A DNA stretch of 64,000 nt, from positions 1 through 64,000 of the forward strand of contig NZ_PKUQ01000009.1 in assembly GCF_002866925.1 (NCBI RefSeq), read 5' to 3'. Source of the stretch: Cohaesibacter celericrescens. GTDB taxonomy: Bacteria > Pseudomonadota > Alphaproteobacteria > Rhizobiales > Cohaesibacteraceae. The notes below the pieces were generated by a model. That model was not told the origin of the DNA, made no database searches, and saw nothing but the letters and a program-made list of their open reading frames with translations. A program made the position numbers and the translations under genes. Shown in pieces: positions 9,767 through 19,543 of the stretch (its first letter is position 1; every line of letters begins with the position of its first letter).

Positions 9767-11385
9767 TGCTCTACGGACCTTCCTTTGAGTGCAAACAGAC
9801 CACGCGGGCGTTTCTGTATGAAGAGAATGATAAAGACCAGCACGAAGATTTTGCCAAGTACGGCACCGGCGAAGGGTTCAAGGAATTTGTTCGCCACACC
9901 CAGTGTGATGGCACCGATCAGGGTGCCCCACAGATTGCCAACGCCGCCAAACACCACAACCATGAAGCTGTCGATGATGTAGCTTTGGCCCAAGTTGGGG
10001 GAGACATTGCCGATTTGGGACAGGGCCACACCGGCCACCCCGGCGATGCCAGACCCCAGAGCGAAGGTGAAAGCATCAACCCAAGGGGTGCGGATGCCCA
10101 TCGATGAAGCCATTTTGCGGTTTTGGGTGACCGCGCGCATTTGCAGCCCCATCGGGGTGCGCTTGAGCAGCAGGAACAACAGGCCAAATACGGCCAAAGC
10201 AAAGAAGAAGATCCAGATGCGGTTCCATGTCAGGGACAGGCCAGCCAATTCAACCGCACCCGACATCCAACTTGGGTTGACCACCTCTTTGTTGGAGGGG
10301 CCAAAAATGGTGCGCACGGTTTGTTGCAGCACCAAGGATACGCCCCATGTTGCCAATAAGGTTTCCAACGGACGACCGTAAAGAAAGCGGATGATGCCGC
10401 GCTCCAGAATGAGGCCAACCAGACCGGCAGCCAGAAAGGCCGCAGGAAGCGCAAGGAGCAGGGAATAGTCGGTCAAACCCGGAGCAAAAATTTGAACGGC
10501 CTGTTGCACCGCGAAGGTGGTGTAGGCCCCAATCATCACCATTTCACCATGGGCCATGTTGATGACCCCCATCACGCCAAAGGTGATGGCAAGACCGATG
10601 GAGGCCAATAAAAGCACAGAGCCGAGCGATAGGCCGTACCAGATGTTTTGGACTGCATCCCAGATGGACAGGCGGCGTTCAATGCTCGTGATCGCCAGCT
10701 GGGTTGCTTGTGCTACGGCGCTTTTGGGCGCAGCTTCAACAGCGCTCAGCAATGTCAATGCGCCACGACCACCCATTGTGCGCAAAATACTGATTGCTTC
10801 CAGTTTTGCGGTGTCTGGCATATCTGCGGACGAGAGTACGATGGCTGATTTTGCCTGATTGAGCAGAGATAAAATTTCAGCAATCTCTTCCTTAAGAAGG
10901 CGTGCTTCGATCAACGGCAAGGCAATCGGATCTTTGGATTTAAAAACCGTTTCCGCCGCCTGCATGCGTTCATCGGGATCGCTGCTCGACAAGGCAAAAA
11001 GGCTCAGTCCGTCGCGGATGGTTCGGCGCAGACTGTTGTTGGCTTTGATTTTTTTGAGATTGGATTTGGACTGGTCTTTGATCTCCTCACCGGTCAGGGG
11101 GTCGGTGAGGGCGTAGGTCTTTCCTGTTTTCTCGGTCAGGAAAACCTTTTTGTCCGATTTACGGTAATAGAGCGTGCCTTCTGCCAATTGATTGAGAACT
11201 GTTGCAACACGAGGGTCGCCAGACTTGAGAAGGATTTCGACTTTGGCGGCTCGATCTTTCAATTTGCCTTGGGCAAGTTGTGCAATGGAACCGGGCAGGT
11301 CCACCTCTTGCGCACTCACGGCAACGGGGGCCGCAAATAGAAAGAACAAACACGCTATCAATGCGCGAGGAAGAGACATGGGCAC
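9763..11385 (-). CDS. urtB: Urea ABC transporter permease UrtB
   Basis: This is a LivH-type permease. At 540 residues it is much longer than a LivH protein because of a UrtB-typical N-terminal part: a signal sequence (about residues 1-26, ending VSAQ) and a periplasmic helical-repeat-like domain to about residue 240. The membrane permease follows, with LGSVLLLASIGLAITFGVMG, INMAHGEMVMIGAYT and the ATPase-contact loop FGGVGNLWGTLIGA. It is preceded by a 92-base spacer after urtA containing a stable hairpin, and is followed by urtC with a four-base overlap. Confidence 0.94.
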   Translation of the reverse strand: MPMSLPRALIACLFFLFAAPVAVSAQEVDLPGSIAQLAQGKLKDRAAKVEILLKSGDPRVATVLNQLAEGTLYYRKSDKKVFLTEKTGKTYALTDPLTGEEIKDQSKSNLKKIKANNSLRRTIRDGLSLFALSSSDPDERMQAAETVFKSKDPIALPLIEARLLKEEIAEILSLLNQAKSAIVLSSADMPDTAKLEAISILRTMGGRGALTLLSAVEAAPKSAVAQATQLAITSIERRLSIWDAVQNIWYGLSLGSVLLLASIGLAITFGVMGVINMAHGEMVMIGAYTTFAVQQAVQIFAPGLTDYSLLLALPAAFLAAGLVGLILERGIIRFLYGRPLETLLATWGVSLVLQQTVRTIFGPSNKEVVNPSWMSGAVELAGLSLTWNRIWIFFFALAVFGLLFLLLKRTPMGLQMRAVTQNRKMASSMGIRTPWVDAFTFALGSGIAGVAGVALSQIGNVSPNLGQSYIIDSFMVVVFGGVGNLWGTLIGAITLGVANKFLEPFAGAVLGKIFVLVFIILFIQKRPRGLFALKGRSVEQ

Positions 11386-11406
11386 TCTCTTGTCTTTATG
11401 GAAATG

Positions 11407-11454
11407 TCCCGATGGCAGCTTGTCCCTCTTTAGAAGGGTGGGCCGCCATCGGGA
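11407..11454 (-). other. Intercistronic hairpin between urtA and urtB
   Basis: A 10-base-pair outer stem (TCCCGATGGC at 11407-11416 with GCCATCGGGA at 11445-11454) encloses a second, shorter CCCTT/AAGGG stem. No uridine run follows it on the minus strand, so it is more likely an RNA-stabilising or partial-attenuation element than a full terminator. Such elements commonly keep binding-protein mRNA more abundant than permease mRNA; that role here is inferred. Confidence 0.6.
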
Positions 11455-11477
11455 TTAAGGTTGGTCAGAAAAGGAGA

Positions 11478-12767
11478 TTATTCGCCTTTGCCGCCACATG
11501 TTTTGGTTTCGGTGTTGAAGTTGCCGCAAGACAGCGGCGCGCGCCAATCAGAGATCAGTTTGGCAGAATCTGGCAGGAAGTCTGACCATGCATCACCGGG
11601 CACCAGACCTGCTGTTTCATAGACAACATCAAACTGGCCATCATCCTGAATTTCGCCAATCAGAACCGGCTTGGTGATGTGATGGTTTGGCATCATGGCA
11701 GAATAGCCGCCGGTCAGGTTTGGTACAGCAACACCAATCAGAGCGTCGATTACGGCATCCGCATCGGTGGTGCCAGCTTTCTCAACCGCTTTGACCCACA
11801 TATTGAACCCAATATAGTGCGCTTCCATTGGATCGTTGGTCACGCGAGCCGGGTCTTTGGTGTAGGCTTTCCAAGCTTCGATGAAGGACGCATTGGCGTC
11901 GGATTCAACAGACTGAAAATAGTTCCATGCAGCCAGATGACCAACAAGCGGTGCTGTGTCTAGACCAGCAAGTTCTTCTTCACCCACGGAGAAGGCGACC
12001 ACAGGAATGTCTTCGGCTTTGATGCCCTGGTTGGCCAGTTCTTTATAGAAAGGAACGTTGGCATCGCCGTTGATGGTAGACACAACAGCGGTTTTTTTGC
12101 CAGCAGCACCAAAGGCTTTGACGTCAGACACAATTGTCTGCCAATCAGAATGGCCAAATGGTGTGTAGTTGATCATGATGTCTTCTGCAGCAACGCCTTT
12201 GGCTTTGAGGTAAGCTTCAAGGATTTTGTTGGTTGTGCGGGGATAGACATAGTCTGTTCCAGCCAAAACCCAGCGTTCGACTTCTTCTTCTGCCATCAAA
12301 TAATCAACGGCAGGGATTGCCTGCTGGTTTGGTGCGGCGCCAGTGTAGAACACGTTACGCTGCGATTCTTCGCCTTCATACTGTACAGGGTAGAACAGGA
12401 TGGAGTTCAATTCTTCAAATACCGGCAGAACTGATTTACGAGATACCGATGTCCAAGCTCCGAAGACGGCGGAGACTTTGTTGACGTCGATTAGTTCGCG
12501 GGCTTTCTCGGCAAACAAAGGCCAGTCGGAAGCAGGGTCAACAACAACAGGCTCGAGTTTTTTGCCAAGTAGACCACCCTTTTTATTCTGCTCTTCGATG
12601 AGCATCAGCATGGCGTCTTTCAGCGTTGTCTCAGAAATAGCCATTGTACCGGACAGGGAGTGCAGAACGCCGACTTTAATGGTTTCTTCTGCAAGAGCAG
12701 CAGAAGCAGAAATCAATGAAGTGGTGATAGCCAAAGCAGCAGCAAGGCGGGAAATTTTCAAAGGCAC
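11478..12767 (-). CDS. urtA: Urea ABC transporter substrate-binding protein UrtA
   Basis: This is the periplasmic urea-binding protein of the type I (LivJ/amide-binding) fold. The motif VGVLHSLSGTMAISE after the signal peptide and the KGGLLGKKLEPVVVDPASDW segment are diagnostic of UrtA. The signal peptide (VPLKISRLAAALAITTS, cleaved around ALA-EE) is clear. The frame opens with ATG at 12782, but that ATG lies in the ribosome binding site of a GTG at 12767 (GGAG at 12777-12780, 9 bases away). The GTG start is therefore favoured and gives 429 residues. It is the first gene of the urea operon, directly behind a sigma-54 promoter. Confidence 0.93.
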   Translation of the reverse strand: MPLKISRLAAALAITTSLISASAALAEETIKVGVLHSLSGTMAISETTLKDAMLMLIEEQNKKGGLLGKKLEPVVVDPASDWPLFAEKARELIDVNKVSAVFGAWTSVSRKSVLPVFEELNSILFYPVQYEGEESQRNVFYTGAAPNQQAIPAVDYLMAEEEVERWVLAGTDYVYPRTTNKILEAYLKAKGVAAEDIMINYTPFGHSDWQTIVSDVKAFGAAGKKTAVVSTINGDANVPFYKELANQGIKAEDIPVVAFSVGEEELAGLDTAPLVGHLAAWNYFQSVESDANASFIEAWKAYTKDPARVTNDPMEAHYIGFNMWVKAVEKAGTTDADAVIDALIGVAVPNLTGGYSAMMPNHHITKPVLIGEIQDDGQFDVVYETAGLVPGDAWSDFLPDSAKLISDWRAPLSCGNFNTETKTCGGKGE

Positions 12768-12806
12768 GTTTTTATTCTCCATCTGGAAGTGTGATGGAGC
12801 TAGAAT

Positions 12807-12822
12807 TGCAAGGCCTATGCCA
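12807..12822 (-). promoter_or_regulatory. Sigma-54 (RpoN) promoter of the urea operon
   Basis: On the minus strand the element reads TGGCATAGGCCTTGCA, matching the RpoN consensus with GG (-24) and GC (-12) exactly 12 bases apart. The predicted transcript start is near 12796, some 30 bases before the favoured GTG start of urtA. This fits NtrC-type nitrogen control of urea uptake. No clear NtrC palindrome was found upstream, so the activator is inferred. Confidence 0.75.
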
Positions 12823-13246
12823 AAGCTTAAACATTCGTTGGCGGATTTATTAGACCGTTGATTCTAATATCGAATTGTTAGGAACTGCTGGGTGCCCGTG
12901 GTGAGTGCTAGGTAAGTGTATGCGTATTAATGCTTATTATAGTCACCATTAGGTAGATTTATGCCTAAATAATGGGCAGGCGTAAATTTTACGCAGCATA
13001 ATTTCCGAGCAAAGTACTTTGGCAATATTTATGTACCGCACCGACCGGTTCTGAATACCCCTGGCGCAAGAGATGAGGATGGGGCTGTGCCGAGCTTTGG
13101 GTCTATTGCTCTTTTTGCGACAAAAGGTTGTGGATCTAGAAATTACAGTTGTATTAGGTTGCGTTTTGTCGATTTGGGTTTTAGTTATGCGTAGTACGCG
13201 CCTTGATTGCGTTTGAGCTTTTCTTGCATTAGAGACTATTCTTGAT
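12823..13246. other. Divergent intergenic region urtA / M48 protease
   Basis: This stretch of over 400 bases contains the upstream control region of the sigma-54 promoter on its left side and presumably the promoter of the metalloprotease gene on its right. It is AT-rich between 12880 and 13000. No open frame with a plausible ribosome binding site or family resemblance was found; a 137-codon antisense frame (12949-13362) overlaps the next gene and looks spurious. Confidence 0.5.
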
Positions 13247-15175
13247 ATGACCCAAGCATCAAACGACACCCATAGTCTTGCAACTGCAATCCATAGGTTT
13301 GTGCTGTCGGGTAAGAACTTATGGTGTGTGACCGCTTTTGTTGTCTTTGGCGGGGTGGCCACTCTTTTTCTTATGATGACGGTCCTGCATAGTCTTGATA
13401 CCGCTCGTGGTCTGTATCATTTTGTGCAGGAGTTTAATCTCTATCTGCATTCTAACCCTATGGAGTTGGTGCGGTGGTTGGGTGGTGTGGTTGCGCAATT
13501 TGAGAGCGCAAGAGGGCGATCAATCTTGGATCTGTCTGCATGGGCAGTTACAGGTGTTCTCGTCTCAATCCTCTTTATCGCACATTATCGGCGATTTTCT
13601 CGCCCAATAGGCGCGTCTCTCACTCAAAATAAACAGGCCGGCGCCGCTACACGTGAGTTGCTGGCGAGGGTTGGCTATTTCAAAGATATTCAGACCCCTA
13701 TTATCCGCGAAGGCTTGGTGAGCAACGCATTCTTTTCTGTTGGTCGTGTCTTTTTTGCCCCGAAGGGACAGGTTTCGCGGCTTCTGAAAGGCAAGCCAGC
13801 TGAGAACCAGACCAAGACCCTGACGTTTTTTATGGTGCATGAATATGCTCATGCCGTCACAAAAGACAATCTGGCCAATTCCGTTTTTCTGGTTGTGATT
13901 TCAATTTATGTCTTTGTCTTTTTATCGCTTTTGGGGCCTGTTCTTCTTCTGGGGTCAGCGCTGGCCTCCTCATCACCGATGGGGCCTCTGCTAACGGTCC
14001 CACTGTCGCTAACCGTCTTTTTGCTTTTTTGTTCCAGCGTGGCGCTGTGTTTTTATGGCATGTGGGTGTCCTATATCAAAGCGCGTGAGTTTTTTGCCGA
14101 CCAAGCGGCTTTCACTTTTGTACCAGATGCCGAAAATCCCTATGGCTTGCAAACTGACTTGCGCCGACCGGATGCGATCTGTGCCTTGAGCAACAATATT
14201 TCGGGCTATGAGCGCGATCAGCATAGACAGGGCTACAGTTTGCACGCGCGCAACTTGCTGGTATTTTTCTGGGGTGTGGCTTTCAGCATTCGCACACTTT
14301 ATATCCTTGTCGCGCCCAAAGACTGGTGCTTTTCTATTTTGGCGTTTGACGCCGCTGCTCTTGCTGCCTTTTTTGTGTTGTATCGCTGTCTACCCAAAAG
14401 GCCGCCCCAACTTTTGATGCGGCCAACGTTCCCTTGGGTTTTGACCTTATTGTCGATCCTTGCTGTCGAAATCGCAGGGCCAGGACTTTTCGGTGCTTTG
14501 AAGGCGGTCTATTGGGATGCTTTTTCTAATGAAAATGCCCAGTTGATGGGGCTGCCGGGGCTTATCTTGCTATTAACTTTTTTCTTTGCTTGCTTCTATC
14601 TGGGGATCAAAAAACTTGTGAAGATGCGCAAAAGCGAGCCAAGGCGCACCGGCCAATTGTTAAAAAGACTACTGCTGCGCTTTATGATAGCTCCGGGCAA
14701 TGCTGTTGAATATTTTGTGGTCTGTGTGGTGGTCTTATTGTTCTGCCAACCGTTCCTGCGTCATTTTATAACACTGGAGTTTTTAAACACCGGTTTGGTG
14801 GTGAACACCATGCTGCTGGGGATGCTTTGTCTGGGTGTGGTATTTTTATATCATCAGTATAAGAATTTTTTTGTCGTCAACAGAACACGGTTTGCATTGG
14901 TCACCACGCAAGGTGCGCTGATTGTCTTTGTCATGACGGGTATTATGCATCTTGTGCTTACGGACATGCTTGCTTCGGCTCGGCGCTCTGTATTGCAAGC
15001 GCCAGTGTCGTGGGATTTTCTAATTGGTTTGGTCCGCACGTCTGATTTACCTTCTGCCTTGATTGTTGGGGTAATTTCGGCGATCTTCTACCTGATGTTG
15101 CGTTGCGTTGCCTATTGGGCGCGGAACAAGTTGGACAAAATAGAGTTGAATTTGGAACAGATGATATGCCGATGA
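13247..15175 (+). CDS. Polytopic membrane M48-type zinc metalloprotease
   Basis: This is a 642-residue inner-membrane protein with an embedded HtpX/Ste24-like protease signature. HEYAHAVTKD at residues 198-207 supplies the HExxHxxxxD motif (His198, Glu199, His202). AREFFADQAA at 280-288 supplies the third zinc ligand Glu281 and the conserved Asp285. Two hydrophobic segments precede the catalytic domain (about 25-50 and 98-113), two lie just after HExxH, and about eight more fill the C-terminal half, which is far more membrane than HtpX has. The substrate is unknown. A small downstream gene overlaps its stop, suggesting a functional pair. The start has no strong ribosome binding site, and a nearby alternative start cannot be excluded. 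Confidence 0.75.
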   Translation: MTQASNDTHSLATAIHRFVLSGKNLWCVTAFVVFGGVATLFLMMTVLHSLDTARGLYHFVQEFNLYLHSNPMELVRWLGGVVAQFESARGRSILDLSAWAVTGVLVSILFIAHYRRFSRPIGASLTQNKQAGAATRELLARVGYFKDIQTPIIREGLVSNAFFSVGRVFFAPKGQVSRLLKGKPAENQTKTLTFFMVHEYAHAVTKDNLANSVFLVVISIYVFVFLSLLGPVLLLGSALASSSPMGPLLTVPLSLTVFLLFCSSVALCFYGMWVSYIKAREFFADQAAFTFVPDAENPYGLQTDLRRPDAICALSNNISGYERDQHRQGYSLHARNLLVFFWGVAFSIRTLYILVAPKDWCFSILAFDAAALAAFFVLYRCLPKRPPQLLMRPTFPWVLTLLSILAVEIAGPGLFGALKAVYWDAFSNENAQLMGLPGLILLLTFFFACFYLGIKKLVKMRKSEPRRTGQLLKRLLLRFMIAPGNAVEYFVVCVVVLLFCQPFLRHFITLEFLNTGLVVNTMLLGMLCLGVVFLYHQYKNFFVVNRTRFALVTTQGALIVFVMTGIMHLVLTDMLASARRSVLQAPVSWDFLIGLVRTSDLPSALIVGVISAIFYLMLRCVAYWARNKLDKIELNLEQMICR

Positions 15176-15543
15176 CTATGAGCGAAGCCGCGCTTCGGGG
15201 GAAATTAACATTGGCAATGGCCAAGGCGGTTGATGAAACAGAGACCTATGAAGCCTATTTTGGCGAGCCAACCCAGAATGAAGATTATGGCGTCGCCCGG
15301 GCCGATGGCACGATGCCGGGCGATATGTTGTTTCTGTGGGAATTTGCCGGTTTTATCTCGGACTATATCGCTTCTCACGGCATTGATGTTTTGGATATTG
15401 TGGAGCAGGTCGGCAATCTCTTTGTCGCCTATCAAGCGGTCAAACCACCACGCAATGACTTTGATGATAGCGAAAAACAAAAGATCAAAGCTGCCGTTGC
15501 GGCCTCACTGCGCGATTTGCTCGAACCCAAGAAAGAGCCTTGA
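15166..15543 (+). CDS. Small acidic conserved-looking protein of unknown function
   Basis: This is a protein of about 125 residues, not recognised. It is acidic and soluble, with a helical amphipathic middle (FLWEFAGFISDYIASHGIDVLDIVEQVGNLFVAYQ by position about 62-97, not a signal or membrane span) and a charged C-terminus. Starts at 15166 or 15172 overlap the TGA stop of the metalloprotease gene (ATGA-type), so the two are translationally coupled. That coupling suggests an accessory or substrate role for the membrane protease, but there is no motif to support a specific function. Confidence 0.6.
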   Translation: MPMTMSEAALRGKLTLAMAKAVDETETYEAYFGEPTQNEDYGVARADGTMPGDMLFLWEFAGFISDYIASHGIDVLDIVEQVGNLFVAYQAVKPPRNDFDDSEKQKIKAAVAASLRDLLEPKKEP

Positions 15544-15745
15544 GCCCAAGTACGGCTTCAGGCTTTCTGCGCGCTAGGCAACCGCTGGTCTTCAATCGGT
15601 TTGTGCGCAGTCTATATGCCGAATCCCTCAGGGGTAGGACGAGTGGATTGCTCACACATATCGAGCGGAGGTGTGCCTGTTTGGGCGCCAACCATCCGCT
15701 CGACTGTCTCTGTTTTCATCTCGTTTTGATGGCCAACAACCGCCT

Positions 15746-17908
15746 TTATGACGCTTGTTGCTGCTTTGCTTCTTTTCGTCTTTTGTGGAGCAGTGGCTCG
15801 GTGTAGCCGTTGGGTTGCTCGGCGCCCTTGAAGACCAGATCGCAGGCTGCTTGGAATGCGACCGAATTTTCAAAATTGCCCGCCATATTTGTATAGAGCG
15901 GGTCGCCCGCATTTTGGCGGTCAACAACGGCAGCCATGCGTTGCATGGTTTCCATGACCTGATCTTGGCTGACAAAACCATGCCGCAACCAATTGGCCAT
16001 ATGCTGGCTGGAAATGCGCAAGGTTGCTCGATCTTCCATCAGTGCAACATCATTGATATCGGGCACTTTGGAGCAACCGATTCCCTGATCAATCCAGCGC
16101 ACCACATAGCCAAGAATACCCTGTGCGTTGTTGTCCAGCTCGGACTGAATGGTGTCGCCATCCAGATTGCGCCCCTTCATCAATGGCACCGTCAGGATTT
16201 TGTCCAAATCAGCACGCGGGCGCTTTTTAAGGGTATCTTGCACTGAAGAAACATTGACAAGATGGTAATGCATGGCATGCAAGGAGGCCGCCGTGGGGGA
16301 CGGCACCCATGCGCAGCTGGCTCCGGCTTTGGGATGGCCGATCTTGGCAATCATCATTTCTGCCATCTCATCGGGTTTGGCCCACATGCCTTTGCCGATC
16401 TGGGCTTTGCCTTTTAGGCCGGTTTCAAGGCCGATATCGACATTCCAGTCTTCATAGGAGGCGATCCAAGGCTGAGCCTTGATTTCGTCTTTTGGTAAAA
16501 ACAAACCAGCGTGCATTGACGTGTGGATTTCATCGCCTGTGCGATCAAGAAAACCGGTGTTGATGAAAACAATCCGGTCTTTGACCTGACGGATACATTC
16601 TTTCAGATTAACCGTGGTGCGGCGCTCTTCATCCATCACACCCACTTTTATGGTGTTGCGTGGCAGCGAAAGAGCGTCTTCGACAGCGCTGAACAATTGT
16701 TCGGTGAAGGCCACTTCTTCCGGCCCATGCATCTTGGGTTTGACAATATAGATGCTGCCCGTGCGGCTGTTGCCTTTGCGAGACAGGTCATGCAGCGCGC
16801 AAGCAACCGTCATGAAGGCGTCCATAATGCCTTCAAAGATTTCGGCGCCTTTTGGGTCCAGAATAGCGTCGTTGGTCATCAGATGGCCAACGTTGCGCAC
16901 CAGCAGCAGACTACGCCCGTGCAGAGACATTGGCTGGCCGTTGGTGCCGGTATAGCTGCGATCTAGGTTGAGCTTCCGCGAGACGGTTTTCCCTGCTTTT
17001 TCAAAGCTGTCCTGCAAGGTGCCCTTCATCAGGCCCAACCAGTTGCTGTAAACGATGCATTTGTCTTCTGCGTCCACCGCAGCAATGGAATCTTCACAGT
17101 CTTGTATGGTGCTGATGGCGGATTCCATCACCACATCTTTGATGCCTGCGGACGAGAGCTTGCCGATTGGGTGATCTGGCTGCACCTGTAATTCGATATG
17201 CAGGCCGTTGTTTTTGACCAAAATCACGGTATCATCCACATGGCCGGCAAATTGCTCAGGCGTTTGCAAAGCGGTCTTGCTGCCATCGCTCAAGGTGATA
17301 GTGAGCTGTTTGTGGTCTTCAGAGACGGCATAATGTACCGCGTCTGCATGTTTGCCTTTGGCCAAGGGTACGGCTTGATCGAGAAAGGCACATGTTCTGC
17401 TGATGACTTCTTTCGCCCGTGCTTCGTTGAAAGAGGCCCCTACTGCCAAATCGCCCTCTTGGCTGATGACATCGGTGCCATAAAAGGCGTCATACAAACT
17501 GCCCCAGCGTGCATTGGCGGCATTGAGAGCAAATCGGGCGTTCATGACTGGCACCACCAGTTGCGGTCCGGCGATGGTGGCGATCTCGGCATCGACATTC
17601 TGTGTGCCGACAGAAAAATCGGGGCCTTCGGGCACGAGATAGCCGATGTCTTGCAGGAAGGCCTTGTAGGCCGCTTGGTCTGGCAGAGCGTCTCTTTGGG
17701 CCTGGCACCACGTATCAATCTTGGCTTGAAGGGCGTCGCGTTTGGCAAGCAGGGCGCGGTTGATCGGGGTGAGTTTGTCAACGGCGGCTGCGAAGCCTGC
17801 CCAAAAATCTTGCGGTGTCACATGTGTGCCCGGCAAGATTTGTGTTTCAACAAGCTCGGCAAGCAGGGTGTCGACTTGCAAACCGTTTTTATTGATTCTG
17901 CTTGTCAT
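15746..17908 (-). CDS. glcB: Malate synthase G
   Basis: This is a cytosolic monomeric malate synthase condensing glyoxylate with acetyl-CoA, the second step of the glyoxylate shunt and glycolate use. Isoform G features include the length (720 residues), [23 protein letters not shown] with the catalytic Arg, [32 protein letters not shown], and the C-terminal [12 protein letters not shown] region. The frame opens at 17974 but ATG 17908 has GGGA at a suitable distance and begins with the usual short N-terminus. No isocitrate lyase or glycolate oxidase gene is present in the window, so its source of glyoxylate is not evident here. Confidence 0.96.
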   Translation of the reverse strand: MTSRINKNGLQVDTLLAELVETQILPGTHVTPQDFWAGFAAAVDKLTPINRALLAKRDALQAKIDTWCQAQRDALPDQAAYKAFLQDIGYLVPEGPDFSVGTQNVDAEIATIAGPQLVVPVMNARFALNAANARWGSLYDAFYGTDVISQEGDLAVGASFNEARAKEVISRTCAFLDQAVPLAKGKHADAVHYAVSEDHKQLTITLSDGSKTALQTPEQFAGHVDDTVILVKNNGLHIELQVQPDHPIGKLSSAGIKDVVMESAISTIQDCEDSIAAVDAEDKCIVYSNWLGLMKGTLQDSFEKAGKTVSRKLNLDRSYTGTNGQPMSLHGRSLLLVRNVGHLMTNDAILDPKGAEIFEGIMDAFMTVACALHDLSRKGNSRTGSIYIVKPKMHGPEEVAFTEQLFSAVEDALSLPRNTIKVGVMDEERRTTVNLKECIRQVKDRIVFINTGFLDRTGDEIHTSMHAGLFLPKDEIKAQPWIASYEDWNVDIGLETGLKGKAQIGKGMWAKPDEMAEMMIAKIGHPKAGASCAWVPSPTAASLHAMHYHLVNVSSVQDTLKKRPRADLDKILTVPLMKGRNLDGDTIQSELDNNAQGILGYVVRWIDQGIGCSKVPDINDVALMEDRATLRISSQHMANWLRHGFVSQDQVMETMQRMAAVVDRQNAGDPLYTNMAGNFENSVAFQAACDLVFKGAEQPNGYTEPLLHKRRKEAKQQQAS

Positions 17909-18203
17909 GGTCTGTTCCCATTGGGTTGTGGTGCGCTGTGTCACCATCTGGCTTTGTATCGTGTTCCTAACCATTTTACGTCATGCTGGCCCGTCTTTCC
18001 AAGGGGGCTATTATCTTCAAATTGTTGCAGGTGTTTTTTGTGTTGGGCCATTGTCTTTGAAATGGATGTATGATGGACCAGATTTTCTTGCTCATCGTGG
18101 CTGATCCGTCGAGCAAATACGCGGTGTATAAGCTGTTAAGCGCGCGCTGGTTTGGGAATCCTGTTCCCTTTGTTATACTGGGCTAAATAGTTGTGGGAGA
18201 TAA

Positions 18204-18695
18204 ATGTCAGAGTTTGGGAGAAGGCAAATGACACAAAAGACCAAAGACTTGTCAGCACTCGTCTTTTTCATCCTATTGGTGATGGGAGGGGGCATATTTA
18301 TCGGCACCCAAACCCTGCCCGGAGATTGGTTTGCCGGTTTGACCAAGCCGTCATTCAATCCGCCGAATTGGATTTTCGCCCCAGTCTGGACCGTGCTCTA
18401 TTTGTTTATCGCAATTGCTGGCTGGAGAAGCTGGCGGCAGGGCTGGACGCGCACGCCGATGCAGCTGTGGTTTGTGCAGTTGGTGCTTAATTTCGCTTGG
18501 TCGCCGCTGTTTTTCACAGCGCATCGGACCGATTTGGCGCTCGCCGTCATTGTTTTGTTGCTGGTGAGTATTCTGATTTTCATAACAAAGACATGGCGAT
18601 TGGATCGCATCTCTGCTGGGTTGTTCGTGCCCTATGCCGCTTGGGTGGGCTTTGCGACCTTGTTAAACGGAGCCATTTTCGCGCTGAATGGATGA
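18204..18695 (+). CDS. tspO: TspO/MBR-family tryptophan-rich sensory protein
   Basis: This is a five-helix membrane protein of the TspO (peripheral benzodiazepine receptor) family, which binds tetrapyrroles and in alphaproteobacteria modulates gene expression or porphyrin efflux. The conserved run KPSFNPPNWIFAPVWTVLY and the later NFAWSPLFF and YAAWVGFATLLN motifs are clear. Two ATGs have good ribosome binding sites: 18204 (GGGAGA) and 18228 (GGGAGAAGG). The first gives 163 residues; the second gives 155, closer to the family length. It stands between glcB and the TetR gene with no obvious operon partner. Confidence 0.92.
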   Translation: MSEFGRRQMTQKTKDLSALVFFILLVMGGGIFIGTQTLPGDWFAGLTKPSFNPPNWIFAPVWTVLYLFIAIAGWRSWRQGWTRTPMQLWFVQLVLNFAWSPLFFTAHRTDLALAVIVLLLVSILIFITKTWRLDRISAGLFVPYAAWVGFATLLNGAIFALNG

Positions 18696-18729
18696 AACTT
18701 TGGTGAGGTCCGTTTGAAGGCCTGCCCGC

Positions 18730-19356
18730 CTATTTGCAAACGCCAAAAAGCAACAAGTCTTTCACGGCCGTTTTGGTCTCTTCCCACTGTGCATCAGTCA
18801 AGGGCTTGCCTTGGTTGAGCGTCGAAATCTGGTGGTTGAAATCGGCATAATGCTGGGTCGTTGACCAAATGGCATAGAGCAAATGCCTACCGCTGATCTT
18901 ACGGATTTTGCCTGCGGCAATCCAGCTGTCAATCACCGCAACCCGCTCCTCTGTCCATGAGCGCAGTTCGGTTTCTAAATAGTCCTGAACAATCGGAGCG
19001 CCCTGAATGATTTCATTGGCCCAAACCTTGGAGCCATATGGGCGTGTTCTGGACAGCTCTAACTTGGTGTCGATGTAACTTCCAAGCGCAAACTGCGGGT
19101 CTGCAGACACAACGATCTCATCGGCGGCAGCACGCCAGATGTTGAATATATCTTCAACGACGGTTCGATACAGCAACTCTTTGGTGGAGAAATAATAGAC
19201 AATGTTAGATTTGGGCAGTCCTGCTGTTTCGGCAATTTTGCTGATGGAAGCGCCCGTGTAGCCATATTCGGCAAAGTTGATTTCTGCAGCAGACAAGATC
19301 TTTTCAATGTTTTTTTCCCTGTTCTTTTTCTGCTTCGATATTGGTTGGGCGGCCAT
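18730..19356 (-). CDS. TetR-family regulator, RutR-like
   Basis: This is a one-component DNA-binding repressor of 208 residues. The N-terminal helix-turn-helix is ASISKIAETAGLPKSNIVYYFSTKELL. The C-terminal part (EIIQGAPIVQDYLETEL, with IWSTTQHYADFNHQI) resembles the RutR/YcdC ligand domain, which in E. coli senses uracil and thymine. It is transcribed divergently from the pyrimidine catabolic genes and is separated from them by a region holding two direct copies of an operator-like sequence that starts with the RutR half-site TTGACC. Pyrimidine-responsive repression of the divergent operon is the natural reading but is inferred. Confidence 0.85.
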   Translation of the reverse strand: MAAQPISKQKKNREKNIEKILSAAEINFAEYGYTGASISKIAETAGLPKSNIVYYFSTKELLYRTVVEDIFNIWRAAADEIVVSADPQFALGSYIDTKLELSRTRPYGSKVWANEIIQGAPIVQDYLETELRSWTEERVAVIDSWIAAGKIRKISGRHLLYAIWSTTQHYADFNHQISTLNQGKPLTDAQWEETKTAVKDLLLFGVCK

Positions 19357-19543
19357 TGAAATTCCTGTCTTCTAACGTCTACATATGTCTTATTCGGGTG
19401 AACTTATCGGTTTTTTGTTGCGTGGCTCTCCGCAAAACCACTTATCAATTGTGGGAAATTTAGCAAAATTAGTCTCTTTTTTCGTCTGTTTTGGGCTCTA
19501 ATTTTGGGCAACTGCCCTAATATTCGGCATTCATTAGAAAATC

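Noticed and set aside
12883..12910. Possible NtrC-type site with GGTGC/GTGC elements upstream of the sigma-54 promoter
   Set aside because: The arms do not form the palindrome GCAC-n-GTGC with correct spacing; too weak to annotate.
12949..13362. 137-codon minus-strand frame in the urtA/M48 intergenic region
   Set aside because: Overlaps the start of the metalloprotease gene in antisense, composition basic and low-complexity, no recognisable motif.
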